64,000 bases of DNA, from NCBI RefSeq assembly GCF_001553605.1, contig NZ_CP014229.1, positions 2,136,501 to 2,200,500 of the forward strand, given 5' to 3'. Of this stretch, positions 17,868 through 26,703 are shown in pieces. Source of the stretch: Desulfovibrio fairfieldensis. Its GTDB lineage: Bacteria > Desulfobacterota > Desulfovibrionia > Desulfovibrionales > Desulfovibrionaceae. The notes under the pieces were generated by a model. It was given only the letters and a program-made list of their open reading frames with translations. It made no database searches and was not told the origin of the DNA. The first letter of the stretch is position 1. Each line of letters begins with the position of its first letter. The position numbers and the translations under genes were made by a program.

Positions 17868-17908
17868 CGCCCCCCGTGGGGCGGTCGTCGGAGCGTGGCG
17901 GCTCCGAC
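17868..17908 (+). promoter_or_regulatory. Two tandem hairpins before the next ribosome site
   Basis: CGCCCC/GGGGCG (17868-17883) and GTCGGAGC/GCTCCGAC (17887-17908) are adjacent perfect stems between the MazG-like gene and the next start codon. No T run follows. They may protect mRNA ends or attenuate transcription. Confidence 0.4.
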
Positions 17909-17931
17909 CTGACGAGCAGCCAAGGGAGACA

Positions 17932-18141
17932 ATGATGCCCAACAATACGCAACGCTTTATCCTGCGCCGCACCCAAGCGGACGCATGGCTGATCCGCGAC
18001 AACAAGGACGGTAGCGTAGTCTGTTTTGTCCATAAGGGCTGCCGTGCCCCGAAGAAAACCCAGGCCATGGTCAACGTCATGCTGGACGCCCTTAATGCGG
18101 CGGTACAGCTCCAGAGAACTAAGGAAAATGCGCAATGCTGA
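17932..18141 (+). CDS. Small hypothetical phage protein
   Basis: 69 residues, begun by ATGATG with AAGGGAG upstream. Basic N-terminus, then DAWLIRDNKDGSVVCFVHKG and a helical tail. No known motif. It overlaps the next gene by seven bases (ATGCTGA), so the two are probably translated together. Confidence 0.5.
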   Translation: MMPNNTQRFILRRTQADAWLIRDNKDGSVVCFVHKGCRAPKKTQAMVNVMLDALNAAVQLQRTKENAQC

Positions 18142-19244
18142 CACAATGCTCGCTTCTGCCTCCACGTCCCGTTGCGCTACCTCAGCAACTTTTGGACGCG
18201 CACGGGCAAGCTCCCGCGCCGCTTAGTGGTTTTGAGCGCCGAGTGGCACAGGCCACGCAAAGCGGACTCATCGCAGCCCGCCAGAAGGAGCTGGCGCGCA
18301 AGCAGGCCCTGCCGCTGGAGGAAAAAATTAATCTTTCTCGCTCCGTCATCCGTGACTGGTATGAAGCATGGGACGGACAGGTCAGCGTCAGCTATTCCGG
18401 CGGCAAGGACAGTTCTTTGCTACTCTGGCTGGTGCGAGGACTTTACCCGGAGGTACCCGCTGTCTTCTTCCACACGGGTCTGGAATATCCCGAAGTAGTG
18501 CGACAAGTGCTGGATACGCCGAACCATGTCGTTTGGCGTCCCGAAATACGCTTTTCCTCTGTGGTAGAGCGGCATGGCTGGCCCATCGCCAGCAAAAGAA
18601 TTGCGCGGGGCGTCCATGTTGTCCGCCATCCCACCGGCAAAAATGAGAACGTCAGGCGTCTATATCTTGAAGGCATTAACCGCTTCGGAAGAAAAGTTGA
18701 AGGCTTCAAGGTGCCGTTGCGCTGGCGCTTTCTTTTCGACGCCCCCTTCGAGTGCTCTGACAAATGCTGCGAAGTGATGAAGAAAAACACCGCAGCCCGC
18801 TATGAGCGCGAGAGTGGTCGCAGACCTTTCGTCGGTACGCTGGCTAGCGACAGCAAGGCGCGACAGCGCGCCTATCTACTGGAGGGCGGCTGCAACGCCT
18901 TCGACATGAAGCGCCCGCGTTCGGCCCCGCTGTCGTTTTGGACGGAAGCGGACGTACTACGCTGTATCGCACAAAACGGCATCCGCATCCCCTCCGTGTA
19001 TGGACGCATTGTCCGGGGGAAGAACGGATCGCCCATAACTACAGGCGTGAGCCGCACGGGCTGTGTATTTTGCTGCTTTGGCCTGCACCTTGATGAGAGA
19101 GGGCGTAACCGCTTTGAGCGCTTGGCCGAAAGCCATCCCAAGTTACATCGCTTTGTCATGGAACAGTTGGGTCTGCGGGGCGTGCTTACTTACTGCCGCC
19201 AAGCTGCTCCGCTTGGATTATCTCAGACATTCCGATGGAAATAA
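18135..19244 (+). CDS. PAPS-reductase-like PP-loop protein (possible Fe-S)
   Basis: 369 residues. The PP-loop SYSGGKDSS at about residues 75-83 marks the ATP pyrophosphatase fold shared by PAPS reductases, DndC and related sulfur-transfer enzymes. Cysteines in CSDKCC (about 197-202) and CVFCCFG (about 310-316) resemble the cluster ligands of the iron-sulfur subgroup. It starts within the stop of the preceding gene. Phage copies of this family are common but their substrate is not settled. Roles in sulfur assimilation or in sulfur-based nucleic-acid modification are both possible. Confidence 0.72.
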   Translation: MLTQCSLLPPRPVALPQQLLDAHGQAPAPLSGFERRVAQATQSGLIAARQKELARKQALPLEEKINLSRSVIRDWYEAWDGQVSVSYSGGKDSSLLLWLVRGLYPEVPAVFFHTGLEYPEVVRQVLDTPNHVVWRPEIRFSSVVERHGWPIASKRIARGVHVVRHPTGKNENVRRLYLEGINRFGRKVEGFKVPLRWRFLFDAPFECSDKCCEVMKKNTAARYERESGRRPFVGTLASDSKARQRAYLLEGGCNAFDMKRPRSAPLSFWTEADVLRCIAQNGIRIPSVYGRIVRGKNGSPITTGVSRTGCVFCCFGLHLDERGRNRFERLAESHPKLHRFVMEQLGLRGVLTYCRQAAPLGLSQTFRWK

Positions 19245-19277
19245 GTTCCTTTCATTGAACTGCTAAGGATAAGGATA

Positions 19278-19472
19278 ATGAGTAAGCAAACCACCATCAT
19301 CTGCGACGGCTGCGGGTGCGCCGTCACGGGCGTGGGCTATTCCACGCTGCTGACCCGCCTGAGAGGCAAGGGCTGGGTTAGCCCCAACGGCAAAGAGCAT
19401 TATTGCAAAAAATGCGCGTTTCTGGCGACGCGAAACCACAAAGGTCACGAGCATGACGGAAAAGCAGCATAA
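19278..19472 (+). CDS. Small zinc-finger-like phage protein
   Basis: 64 residues with CDGCGC near the N-terminus and CKKC (with a following Asn-His-Lys-Gly-His) near residue 46, a probable single zinc-binding fold. It overlaps the next gene by 20 bases. Possibly a DNA- or protein-binding adaptor. No family name is certain. Confidence 0.6.
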   Translation: MSKQTTIICDGCGCAVTGVGYSTLLTRLRGKGWVSPNGKEHYCKKCAFLATRNHKGHEHDGKAA

Positions 19473-20175
19473 AATTATCGACAAGGTGAAGAAGCTACTG
19501 CGCCTTGCCGCCAGTTCGTCTTTTGAAAGCGAGGCGAAGGCGGCGGCAGTCAGAGCCCAGGAATTGTTGCGCGAGTATCGTCTGGAAATATCGGATGTAG
19601 ACGATCTGCGCGAAGATGATAACTGCGACGAAAGCGAAACCTTTGTCCTTTGCACAGAGTATATCCCAACCCATATTAAACTGCTGGTGCAAGCTATAGA
19701 ATGTGGATTCTTTGTAAAAGCCATCTATGCATGGCGTCCCGTCAACAAAAAGGGCTCGTTACGTTATCGTCGTTCTGTTCGTTTTGTGGGCGTTGTGCCG
19801 GATTGTCATATTGCCCGACAGCTCTTTGAATTTCTGTGGGATTTCAGCCAGCGCAAGGCCCGTGAGCAAGGAGTTATCGGAGCCAAGCGCTCCGCATTCC
19901 TCCAAGGCTTTGCTCTTGCTGTGGAGGAACGTCTCGAACATCAGGCGCGCTGTAATCGCCAACAGGAGACGTCACAGGAAACGGCCCTTGTCCTCTCCCG
20001 CCGGGGCGCTGTCGATACCTATTTCAAGAGGAAGTATCCCAATATTGGCACTTCCCGTAATGGCACTATAAGCGGCGACCTGACCGGCATGAGAGAGGGG
20101 GACCGCGAAGGGGAAAAGGTCAGCCTGGACCGCCCGGTGGAATATCACCCCCAAAATCTTGCCCTGGGGGCCTGA
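19453..20175 (+). CDS. DUF2786-domain phage protein
   Basis: 240 residues. The N-terminal 45 residues match the DUF2786 pattern (KVKKLLRLAASS...EAKAAAVRAQELLREYRL). A longer alpha/beta domain follows, with a conserved-looking FVGVVPDCHIARQLFEFLW. The family is frequent in Mu-like and Desulfovibrio phages, and its function is unknown. It lies immediately before gemA. Confidence 0.75.
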   Translation: MTEKQHKIIDKVKKLLRLAASSSFESEAKAAAVRAQELLREYRLEISDVDDLREDDNCDESETFVLCTEYIPTHIKLLVQAIECGFFVKAIYAWRPVNKKGSLRYRRSVRFVGVVPDCHIARQLFEFLWDFSQRKAREQGVIGAKRSAFLQGFALAVEERLEHQARCNRQQETSQETALVLSRRGAVDTYFKRKYPNIGTSRNGTISGDLTGMREGDREGEKVSLDRPVEYHPQNLALGA

Positions 20176-20176
20176 C

Positions 20177-20581
20177 ATGAACGACGCATTCCGTAAAGGC
20201 TTGATCGCCAGCGTCAAGATTGCCCAGAAGGACATGGCCCTGGACGACGCCACCTACCGCGATCTGCTGCGCTCCGTCACCGGGCGGGACAGCGCCGCCA
20301 AGTGTACCGTGCCCCAGCTCAAGGCCATGCTGGCGGAGTTCAGGGGCAAGGGCTGGACGCCGCGCCCGCGCCACCCCAAGGGTGTGCCCGCCGAACTGCG
20401 CCCGCTCCACTCCAAGATCGCCGCCCTGTGCGCCGCCCTGGGCCGCCCGGACACATACGCGGACGCCGTCATCCGGCGGCAAAGCAAAGGTTGCGCACAA
20501 CTTGGCACCGCTGACCGCGCGCAACTGACGGCCTGTGTGGCGGCTCTGGTCCGCCAGCAGGGCCGCGAGACAGGAGGATAG
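20177..20581 (+). CDS. GemA-like regulatory protein (Mu gp16)
   Basis: 134 residues, DUF1018/GemA family. The start at 20177 is preferred to an in-frame one at 20159 that falls inside the previous gene. The signature KIAQKDMALDDATYRDLLR is near residue 14, and PKGVPAELRPLHSKIAAL lies in the middle. In Mu, GemA affects host gene expression and DNA supercoiling during development. It directly precedes the Mor-type activator, as in Mu. Confidence 0.82.
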   Translation: MNDAFRKGLIASVKIAQKDMALDDATYRDLLRSVTGRDSAAKCTVPQLKAMLAEFRGKGWTPRPRHPKGVPAELRPLHSKIAALCAALGRPDTYADAVIRRQSKGCAQLGTADRAQLTACVAALVRQQGRETGG

Positions 20582-20584
20582 ACC

Positions 20585-21094
20585 ATGTACCAACCCGCAG
20601 AAAGCGTGGCCCGCCATCTTGAGGCCATGCGCGTGAGCTCGCCGGAACCGTGCGGCCTGGACGTTCTTGAGTTCGCCCTGCTGCCGCCCTCGGCGCAGGA
20701 GCTTGCCCACCTGCTGGGCTTGCCCGCCACGCTCAAGCTGGTGGAAAACTACGGCGGCCTGACCCTGCGCATCCCCTACGGTGAAACGCCCCTGGGCCGG
20801 GCCATGCTGGCGGACATCGCCAAGCGCGTGGATCATGACACCGCGCGGGCACTGGCCCGCAAATATGCCGCTACGGAATTGTATATCCCCAACTGCAAAC
20901 TGGCCCTGGTCAAGGTGCGGGACGCGGCCATCCTGCGCGACCGCGCGGAACTGGCGGAGCAGGGTTTATCCGAGCGCCAACTTGTGCAGGTTCTGGCCTT
21001 GCGTTACCGCCTTTGCGACCGCTATATCTGGCGCATCCTCAAAAAACCGCCGCCAGCCGCCCCCCCGGCACAGCGGCAAGGAAGTCTCCTGTAA
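20585..21094 (+). CDS. Mor/C-family transcription activator
   Basis: 169 residues. It follows the Mor pattern: an N-terminal dimerisation helix, a strand segment around YGGLTLRIPYG, and a C-terminal HTH (GLSERQLVQVLALRYRLCDRY). It should activate middle or late phage promoters that lack a good -35 box. It is the only Mor/C-type gene seen, so it may do the work of both Mu Mor and C. The first copy of the conserved 25-bp/dyad element lies 24 bases after its stop. Confidence 0.85.
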   Translation: MYQPAESVARHLEAMRVSSPEPCGLDVLEFALLPPSAQELAHLLGLPATLKLVENYGGLTLRIPYGETPLGRAMLADIAKRVDHDTARALARKYAATELYIPNCKLALVKVRDAAILRDRAELAEQGLSERQLVQVLALRYRLCDRYIWRILKKPPPAAPPAQRQGSLL

Positions 21095-21117
21095 CTCCCT
21101 TTCCGCCGCCGGGCGAC

Positions 21118-21178
21118 CGCTGAACTCATCCAGCCTTTCCTGAGCCCGTGCTGCCACTACAGTGGCAGTGCGGGCTCT
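21118..21178 (+). promoter_or_regulatory. Conserved phage element copy 1 (probable late promoter, lysis)
   Basis: A conserved block beginning CGCTGAACTCATCCAGCC (21118-21135) continues TTTCCTGAG. The dyad AGCCCGTGCTGCCACT / AGTGGCAGTGCGGGCT follows. It stands between the Mor-type activator and the lysozyme gene, where Mu has its late promoter Plys. No T run follows, so it is not a typical terminator, although the dyad could act as one in RNA. Confidence 0.65.
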
Positions 21179-21203
21179 GTTTTGTAGCCCGGAAAGGAGC
21201 TGT

Positions 21204-21842
21204 ATGAACAACAAAATCCATCTCGACGAAATACGTGAAGTATTAAACCGGCCCGGCTTCGAAGGGCCGCAGCAGTTGCGCGGTTATATTCCATGCGATC
21301 TGACCACGGGCGGCACGGCCAACTACTACGGCGGCCCGAACCCGGAGCGATACGTCCCCATGGGCATCAGCGGCGTGACCATCGGCACGGGCGTGGACCT
21401 TGGCCAGACGGACGCCGCCACGCTGGGCGGCATGGGCGTGAACCCCGGCATTGTCAACCAGCTCCGGCCCTATTTGGGCCAGCGGAAGGCTGCCGCCGTG
21501 GCCGTGCTGCACCGCCTGCCCCTGACCATCAGGCAGGACACGGCCGACGATCTGGACGCTGCCATGCTCAATCACCATGTCACCAAAATTGCCGACTATT
21601 ATGACCGGGCCGTGGGCGTACCGGGCCGGTTCGCCACGCTGCCCTGGCAGGCCCAGGCCGTGATCGTCAGCATCCAGTACCAGCGCGGAGTCAGCAGTCC
21701 GCGCAAATATCCCAATACCTGGAAAGCGTTTGTCAATCAGGATTGGGCTGACGCGGCGGACCGCCTCAAGAACGTCAGCCTGTGGAGCGGATACCAGCGC
21801 CGTCGCCGCCTCGAAGGCAAACTGCTGGAGGAGTTGCTGTGA
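21204..21842 (+). CDS. Phage endolysin, pesticin/T4-lysozyme-like
   Basis: 212 residues. A conserved GISGVTIGTGVDLGQTD stretch (about 53-69) matches the pesticin-type lysozyme family that cuts the glycan strand of peptidoglycan. There is no signal peptide, so export depends on the holin encoded downstream. GGAAAGGAG lies seven bases before ATG. It opens the lysis module. Confidence 0.8.
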   Translation: MNNKIHLDEIREVLNRPGFEGPQQLRGYIPCDLTTGGTANYYGGPNPERYVPMGISGVTIGTGVDLGQTDAATLGGMGVNPGIVNQLRPYLGQRKAAAVAVLHRLPLTIRQDTADDLDAAMLNHHVTKIADYYDRAVGVPGRFATLPWQAQAVIVSIQYQRGVSSPRKYPNTWKAFVNQDWADAADRLKNVSLWSGYQRRRRLEGKLLEELL

Positions 21843-22225
21843 CCCGTTGGGCTATCGCCGCTCTGGGCGTGCTGCCCAGCGCCGCGCTGTTGACCTCGCT
21901 GGTCGCCAACTGGTGGCTCTGGGGCTGCTGGCGGGGAGCTGACGCCGAACTCTCCAGCGCCCGCGCGAGCCTCGCCGCCTATGAAACCGCGCACAGTGCG
22001 GCGGACACGGCACTGCTCAAACTCGACACGGCCCGTCTCGCCGCCAAGGAAAAGGAAAAAAACAATGCCCAACTCCTGCGCAATCTTGAACAAGAAGCTC
22101 CCGGCCTTGGGGATAGCGCTTATTTTGAGCGTCTTGCCCGCATGCTCGAAGAGTACGCCGCCCCCGTTGTCGGCCCGCCCCCCGGCGGTGCTGCTCCAGA
22201 ACTGCCCGCCGCCCCCGGTCAATAG
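21839..22225 (+). CDS. Inner-membrane spanin (Rz-like)
   Basis: 128 residues from GTG at 21839, overlapping the endolysin stop as GTGA. One N-terminal membrane helix (about residues 4-28) is followed by a periplasmic coiled coil rich in Ala, Glu and Lys. The Rz1-like gene starts inside it in another frame. This nested layout is the hallmark of Rz/Rz1 pairs that fuse the inner and outer membranes at lysis. Confidence 0.78.
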   Translation: MTRWAIAALGVLPSAALLTSLVANWWLWGCWRGADAELSSARASLAAYETAHSAADTALLKLDTARLAAKEKEKNNAQLLRNLEQEAPGLGDSAYFERLARMLEEYAAPVVGPPPGGAAPELPAAPGQ

Positions 22226-22397
22226 TGCCGTGCTGCCCGCCATCGCCCAAGCGGATGTTTCCAACACCCGAAAGCGTGAGGCCGGGCTGGAATATGTGCG
22301 CTACGTCCAGAACGTGGAGGCCGCTTTTCGCGACTGCAACGACAAACAACAGGCCCTGCGCGATTTTTACGCCGGGCTTATGGAGATCTCCAAATGA
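22065..22397 (+). CDS. Outer-membrane lipoprotein spanin (Rz1-like)
   Basis: 110 residues from ATG at 22065, in the +1 frame relative to the Rz-like gene. The signal peptide ends in a lipobox LPAC at about residue 26, followed by a proline-rich linker (STPPPLSARPP) typical of Rz1. The C-terminal half is longer than usual and helical. A longer frame exists upstream (21981), but the lipobox fixes the start. Confidence 0.78.
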   Translation: MPNSCAILNKKLPALGIALILSVLPACSKSTPPPLSARPPAVLLQNCPPPPVNSAVLPAIAQADVSNTRKREAGLEYVRYVQNVEAAFRDCNDKQQALRDFYAGLMEISK

Positions 22398-22909
22398 CGG
22401 ACATCAACTGGCCGGAGGCCTTTGCCTACTACAGCGCTCGTCTTGCCGACATGTGGCCGGGCAAGGTGGCGGTGGGTACGGCCCTTTCCTCGCTCTGCCT
22501 GCTGCTGGGTATGGATGAAGTGCTCTTCTACGTGCTGCTGGCCACGCTTACAGGCGAAATGCTGACGCGCATCGCCGTGCATTGCAAACGCAACAAGAGT
22601 CTGTGCCGTGGCCTGCAACACGGGCTTGCCCGCTATATCTGCTACGGTCTCTTTTTGCTTATGGCCGTGGCCGTGCAGATGGCTTTCCAGCGGGCCGTAG
22701 GTGTGGGCCTGCCCATTGTGGACATATTCATGGCCTACCTGATCCTTACGGACTGTGCCAGCGTCATCGGCCATCTGTATGTTCTGGGCGTACCCGTGCC
22801 GGGCATACTCAAGACGCTGGTGGTGGGCGGCCGCCGCCGTATCGAACACGCCGTGAAAGAGGCCGTGCATGACGATGAAGCCAGCACGCGGCATAGGGAG
22901 CGCCCCTAA
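22394..22909 (+). CDS. Phage holin
   Basis: 171 residues, overlapping the o-spanin stop by four bases (ATGA). Three to four hydrophobic segments are seen (about 25-45, 48-58, 78-95, 104-130) with a basic cytoplasmic tail. This looks like the phage_holin_4/TcdE group. It should form holes that release the endolysin. It completes the lysis cassette. Confidence 0.75.
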   Translation: MTDINWPEAFAYYSARLADMWPGKVAVGTALSSLCLLLGMDEVLFYVLLATLTGEMLTRIAVHCKRNKSLCRGLQHGLARYICYGLFLLMAVAVQMAFQRAVGVGLPIVDIFMAYLILTDCASVIGHLYVLGVPVPGILKTLVVGGRRRIEHAVKEAVHDDEASTRHRERP

Positions 22910-22911
22910 CC

Positions 22912-23424
22912 ATGGCCCATAATGCCCAGACCCGCGCGGCGGCGCGCGCCGCATACATCTATGACAATCTGCCGCTGACGCAGATTTCCACGGCGCACGG
23001 CATTTCCCTGGCCACACTGCGAAGCTGGAAAAAGAGCGCGGCGGCCCAGGGCGACGACTGGGACAAGCTGCGCGCCGCCAACATGCTGGCCGGGCAGGGC
23101 ATGGAAGCCATCGCGCGCCAGACCTTGAGCGACTATGTCACCCAGCACAAGGCGCTCATGAGCGAGATCATCACCGCCGACGACATGAGCGCCCAGCAAA
23201 AGACGGCGGCCCTGGCCTCGCTGGCGGACTCGTTTAACAAAATGGTCAGTGCCAGTCGCAGAGTACTCCCGGAAAGCAACGAGCTGGCCGTGGCCCTGCG
23301 CGTGATCCAGCTCCTGACAGAGTTTGTGCGGCAGAGGTTTCCCCAGCATGCCACCGCCCTGCTGGAAGTGCTGGAGCCGTTTGCGGATGAGGTAGCCGCA
23401 AAGCTGGGGAGCGGCCATGGCTAA
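22912..23424 (+). CDS. DUF1804-family protein, probable small terminase (Mu gp27-like)
   Basis: 170 residues. The N-terminal HTH (LPLTQISTAHGISLATLRSWK) could recognise the phage packaging site. The rest is helical and suited to oligomer formation. It matches DUF1804, the family of Mu gp27, which is placed directly before the large terminase and probably acts as the small subunit. It overlaps TerL by eight bases. Confidence 0.78.
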   Translation: MAHNAQTRAAARAAYIYDNLPLTQISTAHGISLATLRSWKKSAAAQGDDWDKLRAANMLAGQGMEAIARQTLSDYVTQHKALMSEIITADDMSAQQKTAALASLADSFNKMVSASRRVLPESNELAVALRVIQLLTEFVRQRFPQHATALLEVLEPFADEVAAKLGSGHG

Positions 23425-25114
23425 AACGCTCAATGCCGACAAATTTCGCGCGGAACTGGCGGCCCTGGCCGCCGGGCTGCGCCGCACCATTGAGGCGGAT
23501 TGCGCCGCCTTTCCGGTGGACGCGACGGCCAGTGCCGAGCGCCGCCGGAGAGTACAGCACGACTTTCCGTTTTTTCGGCGTACCTATTTCCCGCATTATA
23601 CACGGGGTAAGGACGGCCAGCCGACTGGCGACAGCGCCGTGCATCTCTGGCTGGACACAACCCTGCCTGCCGTGGTGGACGCGCCGGAAGGCCGCAAGCT
23701 GGCCGTGGCCGCACCGCGCGGCGAAGCGAAAACCACCTTTGTGGACCTCTTTTTTGCGCTCTGGTGCGTGGTGACGGGCCGCAAGCGGTATAGCCTGATT
23801 ATTGCCGATGCGTTTGAGCAGGCCGCCAGCTTTTTGGAGGCCATCAAAGTGGAGCTGGAAAGCAATCCCCGCCTGGAGGCGGACTTCAAGGAACATTGCG
23901 GCCAGGGTCGTATCTGGAATGTGGGCACCATCGTCACGGCCGCCAACGTCAAGCTCCAGGCGTTCGGCGCGGGTAAACGCATGCGTGGCCTGCGCCATGG
24001 CCCCCACCGCCCGGACCTTGTGCTGCTGGATGACCTGGAAAATAACGAAAACGTACGCAAGCCCGAACAGCGCGACAAGCTGGAGTCCTGGCTGCTGCGC
24101 ACGGTGCTGTCGCTTGGCCCGGCTGACGAGAGCATGGACGTGATCTATATCGGCACCATCCTGCATTACGACAGCGTCCTGGCCCGCACCCTGAAGAAGC
24201 CGCAATGGCACGGGCGCGTTTTCAAAGCCGTGAAAGAAATGCCCTCCCGCATGGACCTCTGGGATCAGTGGTTTGCGCTCTATGCCCAGCGGCCTGATGG
24301 CCCGGAGCTGGCCCGCGCTTTTTATGACGCGCGCAAAGCGGACATGGACAAAGGGGCCGTGGTCAGTTGGCCCACGTTCCGTCCGCTCTATACCTTGATG
24401 TGCAAACGCGCGGAAGATCGCGCGGCCTTTGACGCGGAACAGCAAAATGATCCGCTGGCCACGGATGCCGCACCCTTTGCCGCAGCCATTTTTTACTGGC
24501 GGGAATTGCCGCCGGAACTACTGCTGTTCGGGGCCTGTGATCCCTCTCTGGGCAAGGCCGGACAGGGGCGCGATCCATCGGCGCTGCTGGTGGGCGGCCT
24601 GGAGCGCGAAAGCATGCGCCTCTATGTCCTGGAAGCCCTGATCCGCAAGCGCCACCCTGACCGCATCATCCAGGACATGATTGCCCTGCAACGGCGTTAT
24701 AACTGCCTACTCTGGGCCGTGGAAACCGTGCAGTTTCAGGCTTTTTTCGCGGACGTGCTGGTGCGCGAGGCGGCCCGGCTGAACGTGCCCATGCCCGTGC
24801 AACCCGTCATCAACAGCACGGACAAACAACTGCGCATTGAAAGCCTGCAACCCTATTGCATCCAAAACCGCATCCTGCTGCCGCCCAGCGGGGCCAGCGC
24901 CCTGGAGGATCAGTTGCGCCACTTTCCTATGGCGGACCACGACGACGGCCCGGACGCCCTTGAAATGCTCTGGCGCACGGCCATCCAAGGCTTTGTAAGC
25001 CTGCGGGACGCTTTTATCCGCGTGCCGCGAACATCCGGCATATTTGGCGGCGCTCTTGGCACTGATGATGACGATGACTTTAACGGCCCCGCTGGGGGCC
25101 AGAGCTGGAATTAA
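23417..25114 (+). CDS. Terminase large subunit (Mu gp28-like)
   Basis: 565 residues. The ATPase P-loop is the unusual RGEAKTT (101-107), and the Walker B is VLLDDLEN (about 206-213). The C-terminal RNase H-like nuclease shows Asp-containing motifs GACDPSLGKAGQGRDPS and DHDDGPDAL. It drives headful packaging of phage DNA together with flanking host DNA, as known for Mu. Confidence 0.88.
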   Translation: MAKTLNADKFRAELAALAAGLRRTIEADCAAFPVDATASAERRRRVQHDFPFFRRTYFPHYTRGKDGQPTGDSAVHLWLDTTLPAVVDAPEGRKLAVAAPRGEAKTTFVDLFFALWCVVTGRKRYSLIIADAFEQAASFLEAIKVELESNPRLEADFKEHCGQGRIWNVGTIVTAANVKLQAFGAGKRMRGLRHGPHRPDLVLLDDLENNENVRKPEQRDKLESWLLRTVLSLGPADESMDVIYIGTILHYDSVLARTLKKPQWHGRVFKAVKEMPSRMDLWDQWFALYAQRPDGPELARAFYDARKADMDKGAVVSWPTFRPLYTLMCKRAEDRAAFDAEQQNDPLATDAAPFAAAIFYWRELPPELLLFGACDPSLGKAGQGRDPSALLVGGLERESMRLYVLEALIRKRHPDRIIQDMIALQRRYNCLLWAVETVQFQAFFADVLVREAARLNVPMPVQPVINSTDKQLRIESLQPYCIQNRILLPPSGASALEDQLRHFPMADHDDGPDALEMLWRTAIQGFVSLRDAFIRVPRTSGIFGGALGTDDDDDFNGPAGGQSWN

Positions 25115-25116
25115 CC

Positions 25117-26703
25117 ATGATGATACGCCGTCCCCGCTACAACCGGAGCGCCCGTCCGCGCCCGGAAGCCCTCAAAGGCCAGCAGCAGAGCCAGGACAGC
25201 GACCTGAACGCCTCGCTGCTCTATCTGGAGCAGATGCCGAATCTGACCCACGGCCTTACGCCCAACCGTCTGCGCCGCACCCTGGCCGCCGCGGACGCGG
25301 GCAATATCGCGGAGCAGCATGCGCTCTTTGCCGACATGGAAGATCGCTGTGATCACCTTGCGGCGGAGATGGGCAAGCGTAAACGGGCGCTGCTGACTTT
25401 GGAGTGGGATATAATCCCTGCATCCAAAGACGCCAAGGCAAAGGACGTGGCCGCCAAGGTCCGGGAATTTGTGGACATGCTGCCCAGCATTGAAGACGTG
25501 CTCACGGACATGGCCGACGCCATCGGCCACGGATTCGCGGCTCTGGAAATCCAGTGGGATTACAGCGACGGCCTGCACATCCCTGCGGCGCTGACCTTCC
25601 GCCCGCAGTCCTGGTTCCAGACCCTGATTGCCGACCGTAACGCCCTGCGGCTGCGCGACGGCAGCGCGGACGGCGCGGAGCTGTGGCCCTGTGGTTGGCT
25701 GGTGCATACCCACAAAAGCAAATCGGGCTGGCTGCCGCGCGCGGGCCTGTTCCGCGTGCTGGCCTGGACCTATCTGATCCGCGCCTATGCCGCCAGCAGT
25801 GAAATCCAGTATGTCCAGATTCACGGTCTGCCCCTGCGCCTGGGCAAGTATCCGCCGGGCAGCAGCAAAGAGGACAAGTCCGCGTTGTACCACGCACTGC
25901 GCTGCCTGGGACAGGACGCGGCGGGCATCATCCCCAGCGGCATGGAAGTGCTGTTCGAAACCCCCAGCGCCACGGTGCGGAACATCCCCGGCGAGCTGGT
26001 GACGCGCTGCGAACAGGGCATGAGCAAGGCTATCCTGGGTGGCACGCTGACGTCGCAGGCGGACGGCAAAACCAGCACCAACGCCCTGGGCGTGATCCAT
26101 AATGAGGTCCGCCACGACATCCTGGCGGCGGACGCCAGACAACTGGCCTCCACCCTGACCGAGCAGCTTTTGCGGCCCCTGGCCATGCTCAATCTGGGCG
26201 TAACCGAGCGCACGCTCCTGCCGTACTGGCAATTTGACACCCAGGAGGCGGCGGACCTGCAATTATACGCCGACGCCCTGCCCAAGCTGGCCCCGTACAT
26301 GAAGATCAGCAGGCAGTTTGTCCATGAGCGCCTGAAGCTGCCGCAGGCCGCCGGGCCGGATGACGTGTTTCAGGCCGCGCCGTCCGCCGCGCCGGACGAG
26401 GGCCAGGACGAGGATGAAGGTGCCGCGACCTCCGCGCTGAGTGCCAAGCCCGGCGCGAAAAGCGGCGCGGCGCAAAATGCCGCCCAGGACGCCCTGGACA
26501 AGATGGCCGCCGACGCCGCCCTGGCCGACGCCGCCGAAGCGCTGCTGGCTCCGCTCATGGCGGACCTGAAAGCGGGCCTGACCCCGGCGGAGCTGCAAGC
26601 CCGCCTGGGCGAACTCTACCCGCAGATGGACGACGCCCAACTGGCGGACGTGCTGGCCCGCGCCATGTTCGTGGCCGAAGTCTGGGGGCGCGCCCATGGC
26701 TGA
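25117..26703 (+). CDS. Portal protein, DUF935 family (Mu gp29-like)
   Basis: 528 residues. The DUF935 signature is spread over residues 40-400 (WDIIPASKDAKAKDVAAKV, GFAALEIQWDYSDG, LRLGKYPPGSSKEDK). It forms the dodecameric channel through which DNA enters the capsid. The last 120 residues are Ala/Asp-rich and of low complexity. It overlaps the F-like gene by eight bases. Confidence 0.88.
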   Translation: MMIRRPRYNRSARPRPEALKGQQQSQDSDLNASLLYLEQMPNLTHGLTPNRLRRTLAAADAGNIAEQHALFADMEDRCDHLAAEMGKRKRALLTLEWDIIPASKDAKAKDVAAKVREFVDMLPSIEDVLTDMADAIGHGFAALEIQWDYSDGLHIPAALTFRPQSWFQTLIADRNALRLRDGSADGAELWPCGWLVHTHKSKSGWLPRAGLFRVLAWTYLIRAYAASSEIQYVQIHGLPLRLGKYPPGSSKEDKSALYHALRCLGQDAAGIIPSGMEVLFETPSATVRNIPGELVTRCEQGMSKAILGGTLTSQADGKTSTNALGVIHNEVRHDILAADARQLASTLTEQLLRPLAMLNLGVTERTLLPYWQFDTQEAADLQLYADALPKLAPYMKISRQFVHERLKLPQAAGPDDVFQAAPSAAPDEGQDEDEGAATSALSAKPGAKSGAAQNAAQDALDKMAADAALADAAEALLAPLMADLKAGLTPAELQARLGELYPQMDDAQLADVLARAMFVAEVWGRAHG

